Under the pieces are notes generated by a model. That model did no database searches. It saw nothing but the letters and a program-made list of their open reading frames with translations, and was not told the origin of the DNA. From Azospirillum sp. SYSU D00513 (GTDB taxonomy: Bacteria > Pseudomonadota > Alphaproteobacteria > Azospirillales > Azospirillaceae): a stretch of 64,000 nt of DNA. This document shows positions 24,626-33,388 of the stretch, piece by piece. The DNA is taken from the NCBI RefSeq assembly GCF_017356015.1, contig NZ_JAFIQV010000009.1:43233-107232 (forward strand), written 5' to 3'. The translations under genes and the position numbers were made by a program. Each line of letters opens with the position of its first letter. Within the stretch, counting starts at the first letter, position 1.

Positions 24626-25866
24626 CGGAGGATCCGGTCCGCGCGGCGGAGGAGCTGCTGGCGGAGGCGAGGGCGTCCGCCCCCGCCCATCCCCGCCGTT
24701 TCCTGAACCTCTATGCCGGCGCCAACCTGCCGAGCGCCGCCGTTTCCGGCGCCTACGCGCCGGAGCTGAGCGCCTATCCGGCCATGGGGCCGAGCTTCCG
24801 GAAGGAGCAGCCGGGAACGGAACTCGTCTCCCGGTTGGAGGTGGCGGTGCGCGGCCTCGCCCGCCGGCTCTTCGCGGCGGGATGGGCGGAGCCGCGGCTG
24901 CCGAGCTGCACCCTGGCGAATCTCGCCGTCTTTCACGCCTTCTCCCGGCCGGGCGACCTGCTGCTCGGCCCCGCGGCGGAGCATGGCGGGCATCTGAGCC
25001 AGCGGCAGGGGGGAACGCCCGACCTCGCGGGCCTGCGCTGCGAGACCCTGCCCTTCGACCGGGAATCCTGCACGCTGGACGGGCCGGCGGCGGCCCGCAT
25101 GGTCCGGGAACGGCGGCCGCGCATCGTGCTCCTCGGCCGCAGCATCATGCTGAAGCCCGACGATATCCGGCCCGTCGTGGAAGCGGCGCGGGAGGCCGGC
25201 GCCCTGACGATGTTCGACGCCGCCCATGTCGCCGGGCTAATCGCCGGGGGAAGCTTCCCCAACCCGCTGGAGCAGGGCGTCGACGTCATGACGATGTCCA
25301 CCTACAAGACCCTGCCCGGCCATCCGCAGGGACTGGCTGTCGGGCGCGACCCGGCCCAGGGCGAGCGGCTGGCGGAGCTGCTCGACCGGCGTTTTCTCGC
25401 CAACTACAACGCCGGGCGCCTGCCCGCCCTGCTCGCCATGCTGCTGGACGTGGCGAAGCACGGCGTTACATACGCTCGGCGCGTCTCGGACTGTTCATCG
25501 GCACTGGCGGCCTCGCTCCGCGCCCTCGGCCTGCCCGTCCTGGCGCCGGAGAGCGGGACCCTCACCCACCAGATCCTGCTGCCCATCACCGACGGCATTG
25601 AGCCGGGGGAGATTCTGGCGCATCTGGAGCGCTGCGGGATCGTCACGGGCTCCTGCGCCAACCCCGGCGCATCGACGCGGAACGCCCTGCGGATCGGAAC
25701 CCAGCTCGTCGCCCATTTCGGGGCGGAGCCGGAGGACATGGACGGCATCGCCACCCTTCTGCGCGACGCCTTGGCCGCCCGGGACGGTGCGGACACGGCG
25801 CAGGCGGCGCTGCACGAGCGGGCCTGCGCGCTCGCGGAAATGCTCTTCGCCCGCCGTTCCCCATAG
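24622..25866 (+). CDS. SHMT-like PLP-dependent enzyme, divergent
   Basis: A 414-aa fold-type I PLP enzyme related to serine hydroxymethyltransferase. The cofactor Asp is in MFDAAHVAGLIAGG and the Schiff-base Lys229 in MSTYKTLPGHPQG. In true SHMT the latter reads TTTHKTLRGPRGG, so the His before Lys is Tyr here and the glycine loop is changed. The GYPGKRYYGG-type segment near the N-terminus is also absent (here SAYPAMGPSFRKEQPG). It is therefore unlikely to be the housekeeping glyA; an aldolase, alpha-methylserine-type transferase or racemase-like reaction is possible. The ATGA overlap with the hydroxyacid dehydrogenase implies a joint pathway. Confidence 0.75.
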   Translation: MTEDPVRAAEELLAEARASAPAHPRRFLNLYAGANLPSAAVSGAYAPELSAYPAMGPSFRKEQPGTELVSRLEVAVRGLARRLFAAGWAEPRLPSCTLANLAVFHAFSRPGDLLLGPAAEHGGHLSQRQGGTPDLAGLRCETLPFDRESCTLDGPAAARMVRERRPRIVLLGRSIMLKPDDIRPVVEAAREAGALTMFDAAHVAGLIAGGSFPNPLEQGVDVMTMSTYKTLPGHPQGLAVGRDPAQGERLAELLDRRFLANYNAGRLPALLAMLLDVAKHGVTYARRVSDCSSALAASLRALGLPVLAPESGTLTHQILLPITDGIEPGEILAHLERCGIVTGSCANPGASTRNALRIGTQLVAHFGAEPEDMDGIATLLRDALAARDGADTAQAALHERACALAEMLFARRSP

Positions 25867-25922
25867 AAGAAGTGGCACGCTCTCCGCAGCGGGCACGCCC
25901 CTTTCCTGAGGGCAGCTTCGCC

Positions 25923-26003
25923 ATGCACATGCGGGAGGCGGGCGACGCGCGGGACTGCGAGGAGTTCCCGCTGCCGGAGCCGGTGGAGATCGTGGCGGGT
26001 TAA
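25923..26003 (+). other. Very short open frame, possible gene fragment
   Basis: A 26-codon frame (MHMREAGDARDCEEFPLPEP then VEIVAG and stop) begins after a weakly purine-rich site and overlaps the final bases of the convergent dppD. It resembles neither neighbour. It may be a degraded gene end or chance. Confidence 0.2.
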
Positions 26004-27043
26004 TCGGCGACGGCGGTTGCCCCCGCCATGGCCTTGGCGCGCACGCAGCGGGCCATGCGGCCGGGTTCCAGCCAGACCTCGGGCGGCGAGGCGGTCAGGG
26101 TGCTGCCGTCGCCGTAAGGGCAGCGCGGGGCGTAGGCGCAGCCGGGCGGCAGGGCCGTCAGGTCGGGGGGCGCGCCGGGGATGGTGTCCAGCGGGCGGCC
26201 GCGCATGTCGCCCTGCACGGTGGAGGCGAGGAGGCCGGCCGTGTAGGGGTGGCGCGGGTCCTTCAGCACCTGGCGGGCGCTGCCGAGTTCGACGAAGCGG
26301 CCGGCGTACATCACGGCGACGCGGTCGGCGGTTTCCGCCGCCACGCCGATGTCGTGGGTCACCAGGATCACCGCCATGTCCAGTTCGGCCTGGAGCTGGC
26401 GCAGCAGCAGCAGGATCTGCATCTGCACCGTGGCGTCGAGCGCCGTGGTCGGCTCGTCGGCCAGCAGGAGGCTGGGGTTGCAGCTCAGCGCCAGGGCGAT
26501 CATGGCGCGCTGGCGCATGCCGCCGGACATCTCGTGCGGGTAGGCGTGGAGGCGCCGTTTCGCGGAGGGGATCTGCACCTTTTCCAGAAGCTCCAGCGCG
26601 CGGCGTTCCGCCTCGGCGGCGCTGGTGCCCTCGTGGCGGACGATGGTTTCCGCGATCTGCTGGCCGATGGTGTAGACGGGGTCGAGCGCCAGCATCGGTT
26701 CCTGGAAGACCATGGAGATGGCCTTGCCGCGCAGCCGCTCCATGCGGCGTTCGGGCAGCCTGTAGACGTCCTCCCCGTTCAGCAGCACGCTTCCGGCGAC
26801 ACGGCTGCGCCGTTCCGGCAGGAGGCGCATCAGGGCGCGGAGCGTGACGCTCTTGCCCGAGCCGGATTCGCCGAGCAGGCAGAGCAGCTCGCCGCGCTTC
26901 AGGGTGAAATCGACGCCGTTGATGGCGCTGGCCCGGCCGCGCGGCGTGTCGAAGGACACGGTCAGGCCGGAGACGGAGAGGAGCGGCGCGGCGGCGGCGG
27001 GAGCGGCGTCGGTGGCTGCGGCGGGGATGGATTCAGGCGGCAT
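26000..27043 (-). CDS. dppD: Peptide-type ABC transporter ATP-binding protein (DppD/OppD)
   Basis: A 347-aa ABC ATPase. Walker A GESGSGKS, signature [16 protein letters not shown], Walker [13 protein letters not shown] and the switch His in VTHDIG are intact. The C-terminal oligopeptide-transporter domain with the Cys-rich [13 protein letters not shown] motif is present. The start at 27043 lies 11 bases inside the dppF 3' end, so translation is coupled. An upstream in-frame ATG at 27139 would overlap dppF more deeply. It energises uptake by DppB/DppC together with DppF. Confidence 0.9.
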   Translation of the reverse strand: MPPESIPAAATDAAPAAAAPLLSVSGLTVSFDTPRGRASAINGVDFTLKRGELLCLLGESGSGKSVTLRALMRLLPERRSRVAGSVLLNGEDVYRLPERRMERLRGKAISMVFQEPMLALDPVYTIGQQIAETIVRHEGTSAAEAERRALELLEKVQIPSAKRRLHAYPHEMSGGMRQRAMIALALSCNPSLLLADEPTTALDATVQMQILLLLRQLQAELDMAVILVTHDIGVAAETADRVAVMYAGRFVELGSARQVLKDPRHPYTAGLLASTVQGDMRGRPLDTIPGAPPDLTALPPGCAYAPRCPYGDGSTLTASPPEVWLEPGRMARCVRAKAMAGATAVAD

Positions 27044-28088
27044 GGGCGGCCTCCGGGTGGCCGGATTGCGGGTCGTGCAGGTGGCAGGCGGCGGCTTGGC
27101 CCCCGCCGAGGTCGAGCAGCGCCGGCTCCACGGCGGCACAGACCGGGGCGGCGTGCGGGCAGCGGGTGCGGAAGCGGCAGCCCGAGGGCGGGTTGATGGG
27201 GTTCGGCGGGTCGCCCTGGAGCGGCACCGCCATGGTGCGCAGGTCCGGGTCCATGGACAGGCGGGCGGAGAAGAGCGCGCGGGTGTAGGGGTGGGCGGGC
27301 CGGCCGTAGATGGCCTCCACCGGCCCGACCTCCGCCACCTTGCCGAGATACATCACCAGCACGCGGTCGGCGATGTAGTGCACGACGTTCAGGTCGTGGG
27401 AGATGAAGATGTAGGTCAGGTCGAACTGGTTCTTCAGCTCCACCAGCAGGTTCAGCACCTGCGCCTCGACCGACTTGTCGAGCGCCGACACCGCCTCGTC
27501 CAGGATCACCAGCCGGGGGTGCAGGGCCAGCGCGCGGGCGATGTTGACGCGCTGGCGCTGGCCGCCGGACAGCTCGTGCGGGTAGCGGCGCAGGAAGCTC
27601 GCGGGGTCGAGCCCGACGCGGCCCAGCAGGTCGCCCGCCACCTCCGTCGCCTCGCGCCGCGACACGCCGTGCACCATCGGCGCGAAGGCGAGGCTGTCGG
27701 CGATGGTCAGGCGCGGGTTGAGCGAGGCGTAGCTGTCCTGGAAGACCATCTGCATGCGCCGGCGCAGGTCGCGCAGGGACAGGCCCGTGCGGGTGCCGAC
27801 CGCCTCCCCGTCGAAGGTGACCGATCCGGAATCCGGCTCGATCAGCCGCATCAGCAGCCGGGCGGTGGTGGACTTGCCGCAGCCGGACTCGCCGACCACC
27901 CCCAGGGTCTCCCCCTTGGCGACGGAGAAGCTGATCCCGTCCACGGCGCGGGCGACGGGCTTCGGCCCGAGGAAGCCGCCGCGCAGGGGGAAGTGCTTGG
28001 TGAGGTTCTCGACGGACAGCAGGGGCTGGCGCGGGCCGCCGAGGTCGGGGACGGGGTCGAGCGGGTGGACCGGATGGAACGCGCTCAC
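27033..28088 (-). CDS. dppF: Peptide-type ABC transporter ATP-binding protein (DppF/OppF)
   Basis: A 351-aa ABC ATPase with Walker A GESGCGKS, signature LSGGQRQRVNIARALA, Walker B LVILDEAVSALD and ISHDLNVV. The C-terminal PPSGCRFRTRCPHA motif is typical of OppF/DppF. Translation starts at a GTG (28088) whose bases overlap the dppC stop as GTGA; no earlier ATG gives a sensible N-terminus. It is the second ATPase of the operon and, with DppD, forms the heterodimeric motor. Confidence 0.9.
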   Translation of the reverse strand: MSAFHPVHPLDPVPDLGGPRQPLLSVENLTKHFPLRGGFLGPKPVARAVDGISFSVAKGETLGVVGESGCGKSTTARLLMRLIEPDSGSVTFDGEAVGTRTGLSLRDLRRRMQMVFQDSYASLNPRLTIADSLAFAPMVHGVSRREATEVAGDLLGRVGLDPASFLRRYPHELSGGQRQRVNIARALALHPRLVILDEAVSALDKSVEAQVLNLLVELKNQFDLTYIFISHDLNVVHYIADRVLVMYLGKVAEVGPVEAIYGRPAHPYTRALFSARLSMDPDLRTMAVPLQGDPPNPINPPSGCRFRTRCPHAAPVCAAVEPALLDLGGGQAAACHLHDPQSGHPEAAHAA

Positions 28089-28978
28089 AGCTTCACCTCC
28101 ATGGCGGTGCGCAAGCCGTCGCTGGCGAGGTTGCAGCAGATCGAGGTCACGAAGATCAGCAGGCCCGGCAGCACCGCCACCCAGGGCTGGACGTAGATGG
28201 CCTGGCGCAGCGTGTTCAGCATCAGCCCCCATTCGGCCTGCGGCGGCTCCACCCCCAGCCCGAGGAAGCTGAGGCCCGAGGCCAGGATGATGCAGACGCT
28301 GACGAGGCCCGAGGCGTAGACGAAGATCGGCCCCAGCACGTTCGGCAGCAGATGGACGCGGATGATGGTGAGGCTGCCCGCACCCGACGCGCGGGCGGCG
28401 TCCACGAAATCCATGCCGCGCACCTGGGTCGTCACCGTCTCCGCGATGCGGGCGAGCGGCGGGATGAAGACGATGGTCAGCGCGACGATGGCGTTGGTCA
28501 GGCCCGAGCCCAGCGCGCCGGAGATGGCGACCGCCAGCAGCACCGAGGGGAAGGCGTAGAGCACGTCGATGGTGCGCATGATCGCCATGTTCAGCCGGCC
28601 GCCGAAGAAGCCCGCGGCGATGCCCAGCAGCCCGCCGATGATCAGCGCGTTCAGCACCGGCAGGATGCCCATGACCAGCGACATGCGCCCGCCATGCAAG
28701 AGGCGGGACAGCATGTCGCGCCCCAGCTCGTCGCTGCCCAGCGGGTAGTTCGGAGTGCCGATGGGCCTCAAACGGCGGATCATGCTGGCCTTGTAGGGGT
28801 CGGCGGGCGCCAGCAGGTCGGCGAAGACCGCCGACAGCACGATCAGCAGCAGCACCGCCAGGCAGGCCATGGTGACGGGATCGCGCCGCAGGCGCCGCCC
28901 GACCATGGTCCAGTAGCCGGGGGAGCGGACCGGCCGGGGCCGGGCCGGCGCCGGGGATGAGGCGGCCGTTGCGTCCAA
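28085..28978 (-). CDS. dppC: Peptide-type ABC transporter permease (DppC)
   Basis: A 297-aa permease with the extra N-terminal membrane helix of the DppC/OppC type (about 39-60), the LGSDELGRDMLSRLLHGGR loop and five further helices. The EAA-like loop reads RGMDFVDAARASGAGSLTIIRVHLLPNV. It forms the channel with DppB. It is separated from dppB by 49 bases and overlaps dppF. Confidence 0.92.
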   Translation of the reverse strand: MDATAASSPAPARPRPVRSPGYWTMVGRRLRRDPVTMACLAVLLLIVLSAVFADLLAPADPYKASMIRRLRPIGTPNYPLGSDELGRDMLSRLLHGGRMSLVMGILPVLNALIIGGLLGIAAGFFGGRLNMAIMRTIDVLYAFPSVLLAVAISGALGSGLTNAIVALTIVFIPPLARIAETVTTQVRGMDFVDAARASGAGSLTIIRVHLLPNVLGPIFVYASGLVSVCIILASGLSFLGLGVEPPQAEWGLMLNTLRQAIYVQPWVAVLPGLLIFVTSICCNLASDGLRTAMEVKL

Positions 28979-29027
28979 GGGAAGTCCTCCGTGGATGGGC
29001 CGGAATAGGGTACGGGGAGAATCTGGC

Positions 29028-29978
29028 TCAGGAGCGGCGCATGCGCGGGTCGAGTGCTGCCTGCGCGATGTCCACCAGAAGGTTCAGCAGCACGAAGAAG
29101 AGGCCGAGCATCAGGATCGTGCCCTGGAGCAGCGGGATGTCGCGCTTGAAGATCGCCTCGTTCAGCAGGAACCCGGTGCCGGGCCAGGAGAAGACCGTCT
29201 CGATCAGGATCGAGCCGCCCAGCAGGTAGCCGAACTGGAGGCCGAGCACCGAGACGATCGTCGGCGCCACGTTGCGCACGACGTGGCGCAGCACCGGCCC
29301 GCGCCCCAGCCCCTTGGCCCGCAGCGCCTGCACGAACTCCTGCTGGAGCACCTCGGCGACGGTGGCGCGGACGGAGCGGGCGACGATGCCCATGGGGATC
29401 ACCGACATGGTGATCACCGGCAGCACGGCGTGCTTCAGGTGCGTCGTGGTGAAGCCCCAGCCCTCCCCGCCCGGCGCCATGCCCATGGCCGGCAGCAGGT
29501 TCAGCTCCACCGCCATGACGATGACCAGGACCATGCCGAGCCAGTAGTGCGGCACGCTGACTCCGATCACCGTCACCAGCGTCGCGAGCCGGTCGGTGAG
29601 GCCGCCCCGGTGCCAGCCGGCCAGCGCCCCCAGCAGGATGCCGGAGGTGAAGCCGACGATGGCGGCCCCGACCGAGAGGATCAGCGTGTTGCCGAGCGCG
29701 CGGCCGAGGTCGGCCACCACCGGCCGGCCCGTCGCCACCGACTGGCCGAGGTCGCCGGTCAGCACATTGCCGAGGTAGATGAGGTACTGCACCGGCAGCG
29801 GCCGGTCGAAGCCGTAGGCGCGGCGCAGGGATTCCACCACCTCCGCCGGGGCGTCGGGGCCAACCACCGCGTTCAGGGGATCGCCGGGGGCGATGTGCAC
29901 CAGGGCGAAAACCAGCAGCGTCACCCCCAGCGCGATGGGCACGATGTAGAGGATGCGGCGCAGGATGTAGGCGAACAT
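29028..29978 (-). CDS. dppB: Peptide-type ABC transporter permease (DppB)
   Basis: A 316-aa permease with N-terminal FAYILRRILYIVPIALGVTL, a HIAPGDPLNAV loop, about six helices and the EAA-like loop LQQEFVQALRAKGLGRGPVLRHV. An ATG five codons earlier (29993) is possible; 29978 gives the usual family N-terminus. It lies 67 bases after the binding-protein gene in the same operon. Confidence 0.9.
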   Translation of the reverse strand: MFAYILRRILYIVPIALGVTLLVFALVHIAPGDPLNAVVGPDAPAEVVESLRRAYGFDRPLPVQYLIYLGNVLTGDLGQSVATGRPVVADLGRALGNTLILSVGAAIVGFTSGILLGALAGWHRGGLTDRLATLVTVIGVSVPHYWLGMVLVIVMAVELNLLPAMGMAPGGEGWGFTTTHLKHAVLPVITMSVIPMGIVARSVRATVAEVLQQEFVQALRAKGLGRGPVLRHVVRNVAPTIVSVLGLQFGYLLGGSILIETVFSWPGTGFLLNEAIFKRDIPLLQGTILMLGLFFVLLNLLVDIAQAALDPRMRRS

Positions 29979-30045
29979 GGCGGGGCTCCCCACGGGCGGC
30001 CCCGCCCGCTGCCGGACGGGGCGTGGCCCGGCTTTACTGGACGCT

Positions 30046-31665
30046 TTACTGGACGGTGACGCCGGAGAGGTCGAGGAACCAGTTCCGGGCCTGGACGAAG
30101 CCCTTGACCTTCGGGGACATGGCGCGCGGGGCCACGTCGTGCACGACCCAGAGGAAGAGCGCGTCGTCCACCATCTTCGCGTGAAGCTGGCCGAGGATCT
30201 CCGCCTGGGCCTGCGGGTCGAAGGCGTTCTGCGCCTTGGACACCAGCGCGTCCATCGCCGGGTCGGCGTAGAAGCCCCAGTTCACGCCGTTGGGCGCGTG
30301 CAGGTCGCTCTTCACGAAGCGGACGAAGGCGTTGAAGGGATCGACCGTGGCGTAGCTGAAGTTGATGATGGAAGCGCCCGCGTTCTGCTCCGCCTTGGCG
30401 CCGGCGCGCCAGCGGTTGATGAGGGAGGTGATCTCCATCACCTCGAACTCCAGGTCGATGCCGATCTCCGCGAGGTTCTGCTGGATGAACTCGTTCATCG
30501 GCAGGGGCAGCATCTGGCCGGAGCCGCTGGGGGAGATGATCGCCTTGGTCTTGATGCGCTTGTCCGGGCCGTAGCCGGCCTCCGCCATCAGTTTCTTCGC
30601 GGCCTCCAGGTCATACTTGATGTCGAAGGAGGGCTTGCCGAACCAGGCGCTGTCCGCGACCACATGCCCCTTGGCCGGCACCGCGAAGCCGCCCAGCAGC
30701 TCGCCCAACCCCTCGCGGTCGATGGCGAGGTTGGCGGCCTTGCGCACGCGGACGTCGTTCCACGGGCTGTCCGGCAGGCGGCTCAGGTGATAGGGCCAGA
30801 CATGCGGGTAGGGGTTGGAGGTGATCGTCATGCCCGAGGACTTCAGCCGGTCGATGGTGTCGGGCGGCGGCGCCTCGACCAGATCGACCTGGCCCGACAG
30901 GAGGGCGGCGGTGCGGGTGTTCGCCTCCGGCATCGGGATGAGGATCAGCTTGTCCAGCTTCGGCACGCGGGCGGCGTCCCAATAGGCCTTGTTCGGCGCC
31001 AGCTCGGCGCGCTCGCGCGGGACGAGGCTGGTGAGCTTGAAGGGGCCGGTGCCGGACGGCTGGGCCGCGAACTTCGACCAGTCCTTGCCGACCGCCTCGT
31101 ATTGGGCCGGGCTCGCCATCAGGATGAAGGAGAGCTGGTAGGGCAGGAAGGAGTCCGGCGCCTTGGTCGTGAACTCGATGGTGAGGTCGTCCACCACCCG
31201 GTAGGAGGCGACCGAGGCCGCGCGGAAGCCGACCAGCGAGGCCTGGCGGGCGTCGAAATGCGGCGCGTCCTTGTTCAGCAGCTTGTCGAAGTTCCAGGCG
31301 ACCGCCTTGGCGTCGAAGGCCGAGCCGTCATGGAATTTCACGCCGGGCCGCAGCTTGAAGGTCCATTTGGTGGTGTCCTGCGGGTTCGCCTCCCAGCTCA
31401 GCGCCAGGCCCGGCTTGATGACCGAGGGCTTGTCCGCCGCGGTCAGGTCCCAGTTCACCAGCCCGTCGTACATGGTGTAGCCGGAGAAGCGGAAACCCTC
31501 GAACCCGTTGTCGGGCGAGCCGTTGGTCAGCGGGATGTCTGCGGCGGTCATGCCGATGCGCAGCACGCCCTGCGCCCGCGCGTCGGCCGCCGGCAGAAGG
31601 GCCGAGGAAAGGGCGACCGCGGCGGCACCGGCGAGAACGAGGCGTCTGGTGAAGCGGAGCGTCAT
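30046..31665 (-). CDS. Peptide-type ABC transporter substrate-binding protein (SBP family 5)
   Basis: A 539-aa periplasmic binding protein. Residues 1-32 form a signal peptide with RR near the front (FTRRLVLAGAAAVALSS, cut near ARAQ). Family-5 features include LRPGVKFHDGSAFDAKAVAWNF and the late VNWGFYADPAMDALV segment. It follows the amidase by 39 bases and precedes dppB, so ligand and amidase substrate may be the same compound, for example an amide or small peptide. The ligand itself is not readable. Confidence 0.9.
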   Translation of the reverse strand: MTLRFTRRLVLAGAAAVALSSALLPAADARAQGVLRIGMTAADIPLTNGSPDNGFEGFRFSGYTMYDGLVNWDLTAADKPSVIKPGLALSWEANPQDTTKWTFKLRPGVKFHDGSAFDAKAVAWNFDKLLNKDAPHFDARQASLVGFRAASVASYRVVDDLTIEFTTKAPDSFLPYQLSFILMASPAQYEAVGKDWSKFAAQPSGTGPFKLTSLVPRERAELAPNKAYWDAARVPKLDKLILIPMPEANTRTAALLSGQVDLVEAPPPDTIDRLKSSGMTITSNPYPHVWPYHLSRLPDSPWNDVRVRKAANLAIDREGLGELLGGFAVPAKGHVVADSAWFGKPSFDIKYDLEAAKKLMAEAGYGPDKRIKTKAIISPSGSGQMLPLPMNEFIQQNLAEIGIDLEFEVMEITSLINRWRAGAKAEQNAGASIINFSYATVDPFNAFVRFVKSDLHAPNGVNWGFYADPAMDALVSKAQNAFDPQAQAEILGQLHAKMVDDALFLWVVHDVAPRAMSPKVKGFVQARNWFLDLSGVTVQ

Positions 31666-31704
31666 GAGGAGCGTCTTTCCTTGGCACGGATGGTGGAGGG
31701 AAAT

Positions 31705-32901
31705 TCAGGCGCGGATGGCGGAGAGCGCATCGGCGAGGCGGCTCGCGGCCGACAGCAGCAGGCGGTCGGCGCCGGGGGCGGCGATCAGCCCCAGCCCGAC
31801 CGGCGCGCCTCCGACCCGGACCGCCGGGATGTTGACCTGCGGCAGGCCGGCGAGGCCCGCTGGGCAGGTCAGCCGCTGCGCGCGGAAACGGTAGGCTTCC
31901 AGCACCGCGTCCGGGTCGTCGCGCCGGGGCGGCGGCGAGGGCACGGTCGGCAGCACGGCGATGACGCCGCCGGCCAGCGCCGCGCGCAGATGCTCGGTGA
32001 CCCGGGCCCGGACGGCGGCGGCCGGGGGCACCAGCTCGTCCGGCAGGTCGAGGGCCGCCTGGAAACGGTCGGCGAGGCCGGGGCCGAAGGTCGGGCGGGT
32101 CTCGCGGATCCAGGGGCCGTTGCCGCGCTTCAGCTCCGCCATGGTCAGGGTGCGCGTCGCCGCGAAGGCATCGGCCAGCGGCAGGGGCGCCAGCCGGCCG
32201 GCCCGCCCCGCCATGCCGAAGACGGACTCCACGATCCTCAGCACCGGGGCGAAGGCCTCGCGCACCTCCGCGTCGGACTCCTCGAAGGCGTCCTCCGGGA
32301 CCATCAGGCCGGTCACGGCCGCCGGCGCGCCGGGTTCGTCCGGCGGCAGCAGCGCCTCGCCGAGGGCGGCGAGATGGGCCGGGCTGCGCGCGAACCAGCC
32401 GACCGTGTCGAAGCTCAGGGCCAGCGGCACGACGCCCTCAAGGGAGATGCGGCCGTGCGTCGGGCGGATGCCGAACAGGCCGCAATGGCTGGCCGGCACG
32501 CGCACCGACCCGCCGGTGTCCGTGCCGAGCGCCACGTCCACCGCCGCGCCCGCCACGGCCGAGGCCGAGCCGTTGGAAGAGCCGCCGGGCACCCGGTCGG
32601 GTGCGGCGCTGTTCAGCGGCGTCCCGTAATGGTGGTTCCGGCCGTTCAGGCTGAAGGCCAGCTCGTCGGTGTGGGTGACGCCCCGCACCGTGGCCCCGGC
32701 GTCGAGCAGCGCCTGGACGGCCGGCGCGGTGCGCGGCTCCGGCGCGTGGGTGCGCTTCCAGTCGGGGTTGCCCGCCCCGGTCACCCGGCCGGCGATGGCG
32801 TAGAGGTCCTTCACCGCGACCGTCAGGCCGGCGAGCGGCCCGGAGGCGGCGCCGGGAATCGTCAGGTCCGGGTCGATGAAGGCGTTGAGGCTGTCGCTCA
32901 C
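31705..32901 (-). CDS. Amidase-signature hydrolase
   Basis: A 398-aa amidase-signature enzyme. The triad is Lys31 (VAVKDL), Ser108 (PGGSSNGSASAVA) and Ser132 (GTDTGGSVRVPAS). It cleaves a carboxamide. At 398 residues it is shorter than GatA-type or acetamidase proteins (about 450-500) but has all core motifs. It is the first gene of the operon with the peptide-type ABC transporter, under a promoter that also carries an RpiR-type palindrome. The likely role is hydrolysis of the imported amide. Confidence 0.85.
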   Translation of the reverse strand: MSDSLNAFIDPDLTIPGAASGPLAGLTVAVKDLYAIAGRVTGAGNPDWKRTHAPEPRTAPAVQALLDAGATVRGVTHTDELAFSLNGRNHHYGTPLNSAAPDRVPGGSSNGSASAVAGAAVDVALGTDTGGSVRVPASHCGLFGIRPTHGRISLEGVVPLALSFDTVGWFARSPAHLAALGEALLPPDEPGAPAAVTGLMVPEDAFEESDAEVREAFAPVLRIVESVFGMAGRAGRLAPLPLADAFAATRTLTMAELKRGNGPWIRETRPTFGPGLADRFQAALDLPDELVPPAAAVRARVTEHLRAALAGGVIAVLPTVPSPPPRRDDPDAVLEAYRFRAQRLTCPAGLAGLPQVNIPAVRVGGAPVGLGLIAAPGADRLLLSAASRLADALSAIRA

Positions 32902-32989
32902 GGAGTTTTCCCCGGCTTCGGAAGAGTCTGGGCGTTGCCGCCCTGCCCTTACGAGACCAGCCCGGTTCGGCCCGCGTCAATGAAAAACT

Positions 32990-33003
32990 GAAACTTTGGT
33001 TTC
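32990..33003. promoter_or_regulatory. RpiR-type operator candidate upstream of the amidase operon
   Basis: GAAAC-TTTG-GTTTC, an inverted repeat with perfect 5-base arms, about 90 bases upstream of the amidase start. The same GAAAC-N4-GTTTC pattern recurs upstream of the regulator gene at 33364, supporting one shared regulator. Confidence 0.6.
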
Positions 33004-33363
33004 ATTGTTCTCAATGCAAGAACCGCATGTTTCATAAGCGGATTGCATCGCTGTTGGGCAGGCGGCCGACAGAAGCCCCTTTGCCGCCCGCACGGGAAAA
33101 AGGCTTTCCCGCAAAACGCTTCCCGTGCAAAAGGAAACTTCAGGCTCGGTCCGCACCGCCTTTGGAACAGAATATTGCCGGAAAGCCGGAGCATGGTGTT
33201 GCATTGCAACATCTTTGCGCAAGCAAGCAGGTCGAGTTTTTCTTCTTCGAGAGATCGACGTGAAGAACCGACATGCCCAAGAGGCGGGCAGATGGCATCT
33301 CCGCAACGGAAAAGGACGGACGGCCACCCCAGGGACCCTGCCGTTTCTCCGGTTGCAAAGCCC

Positions 33364-33377
33364 GAAACGCGCGTTTC
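33364..33377. promoter_or_regulatory. RpiR-type operator candidate upstream of the regulator
   Basis: GAAACGCGCGTTTC is a perfect 14-base palindrome ending 11 bases before the regulator's start codon, a position suited to repression of its own gene. Confidence 0.65.
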
Positions 33378-33388
33378 ATAGTGGATGC

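Larger units (their letters stand above)
32902..33388. promoter_or_regulatory. Divergent promoter region between amidase-dpp operon and rpiR-type gene
   Basis: A 487-bp stretch without a supported gene, noticeably more AT-rich than its flanks. It holds GAAAC/GTTTC palindromes near both ends, an isolated GTTTCAT half-site near 33030, and a perfect odd-centred palindrome GTTGCATTGCAAC at 33198-33210. The short open frames inside have unusual codon use and no family resemblance. Confidence 0.6.

Noticed and set aside
29977..32991. 1004-codon plus-strand frame opposite the binding-protein and amidase genes
   Set aside because: Low-complexity, charged antisense translation typical of high-GC DNA; the minus strand encodes two clear families.
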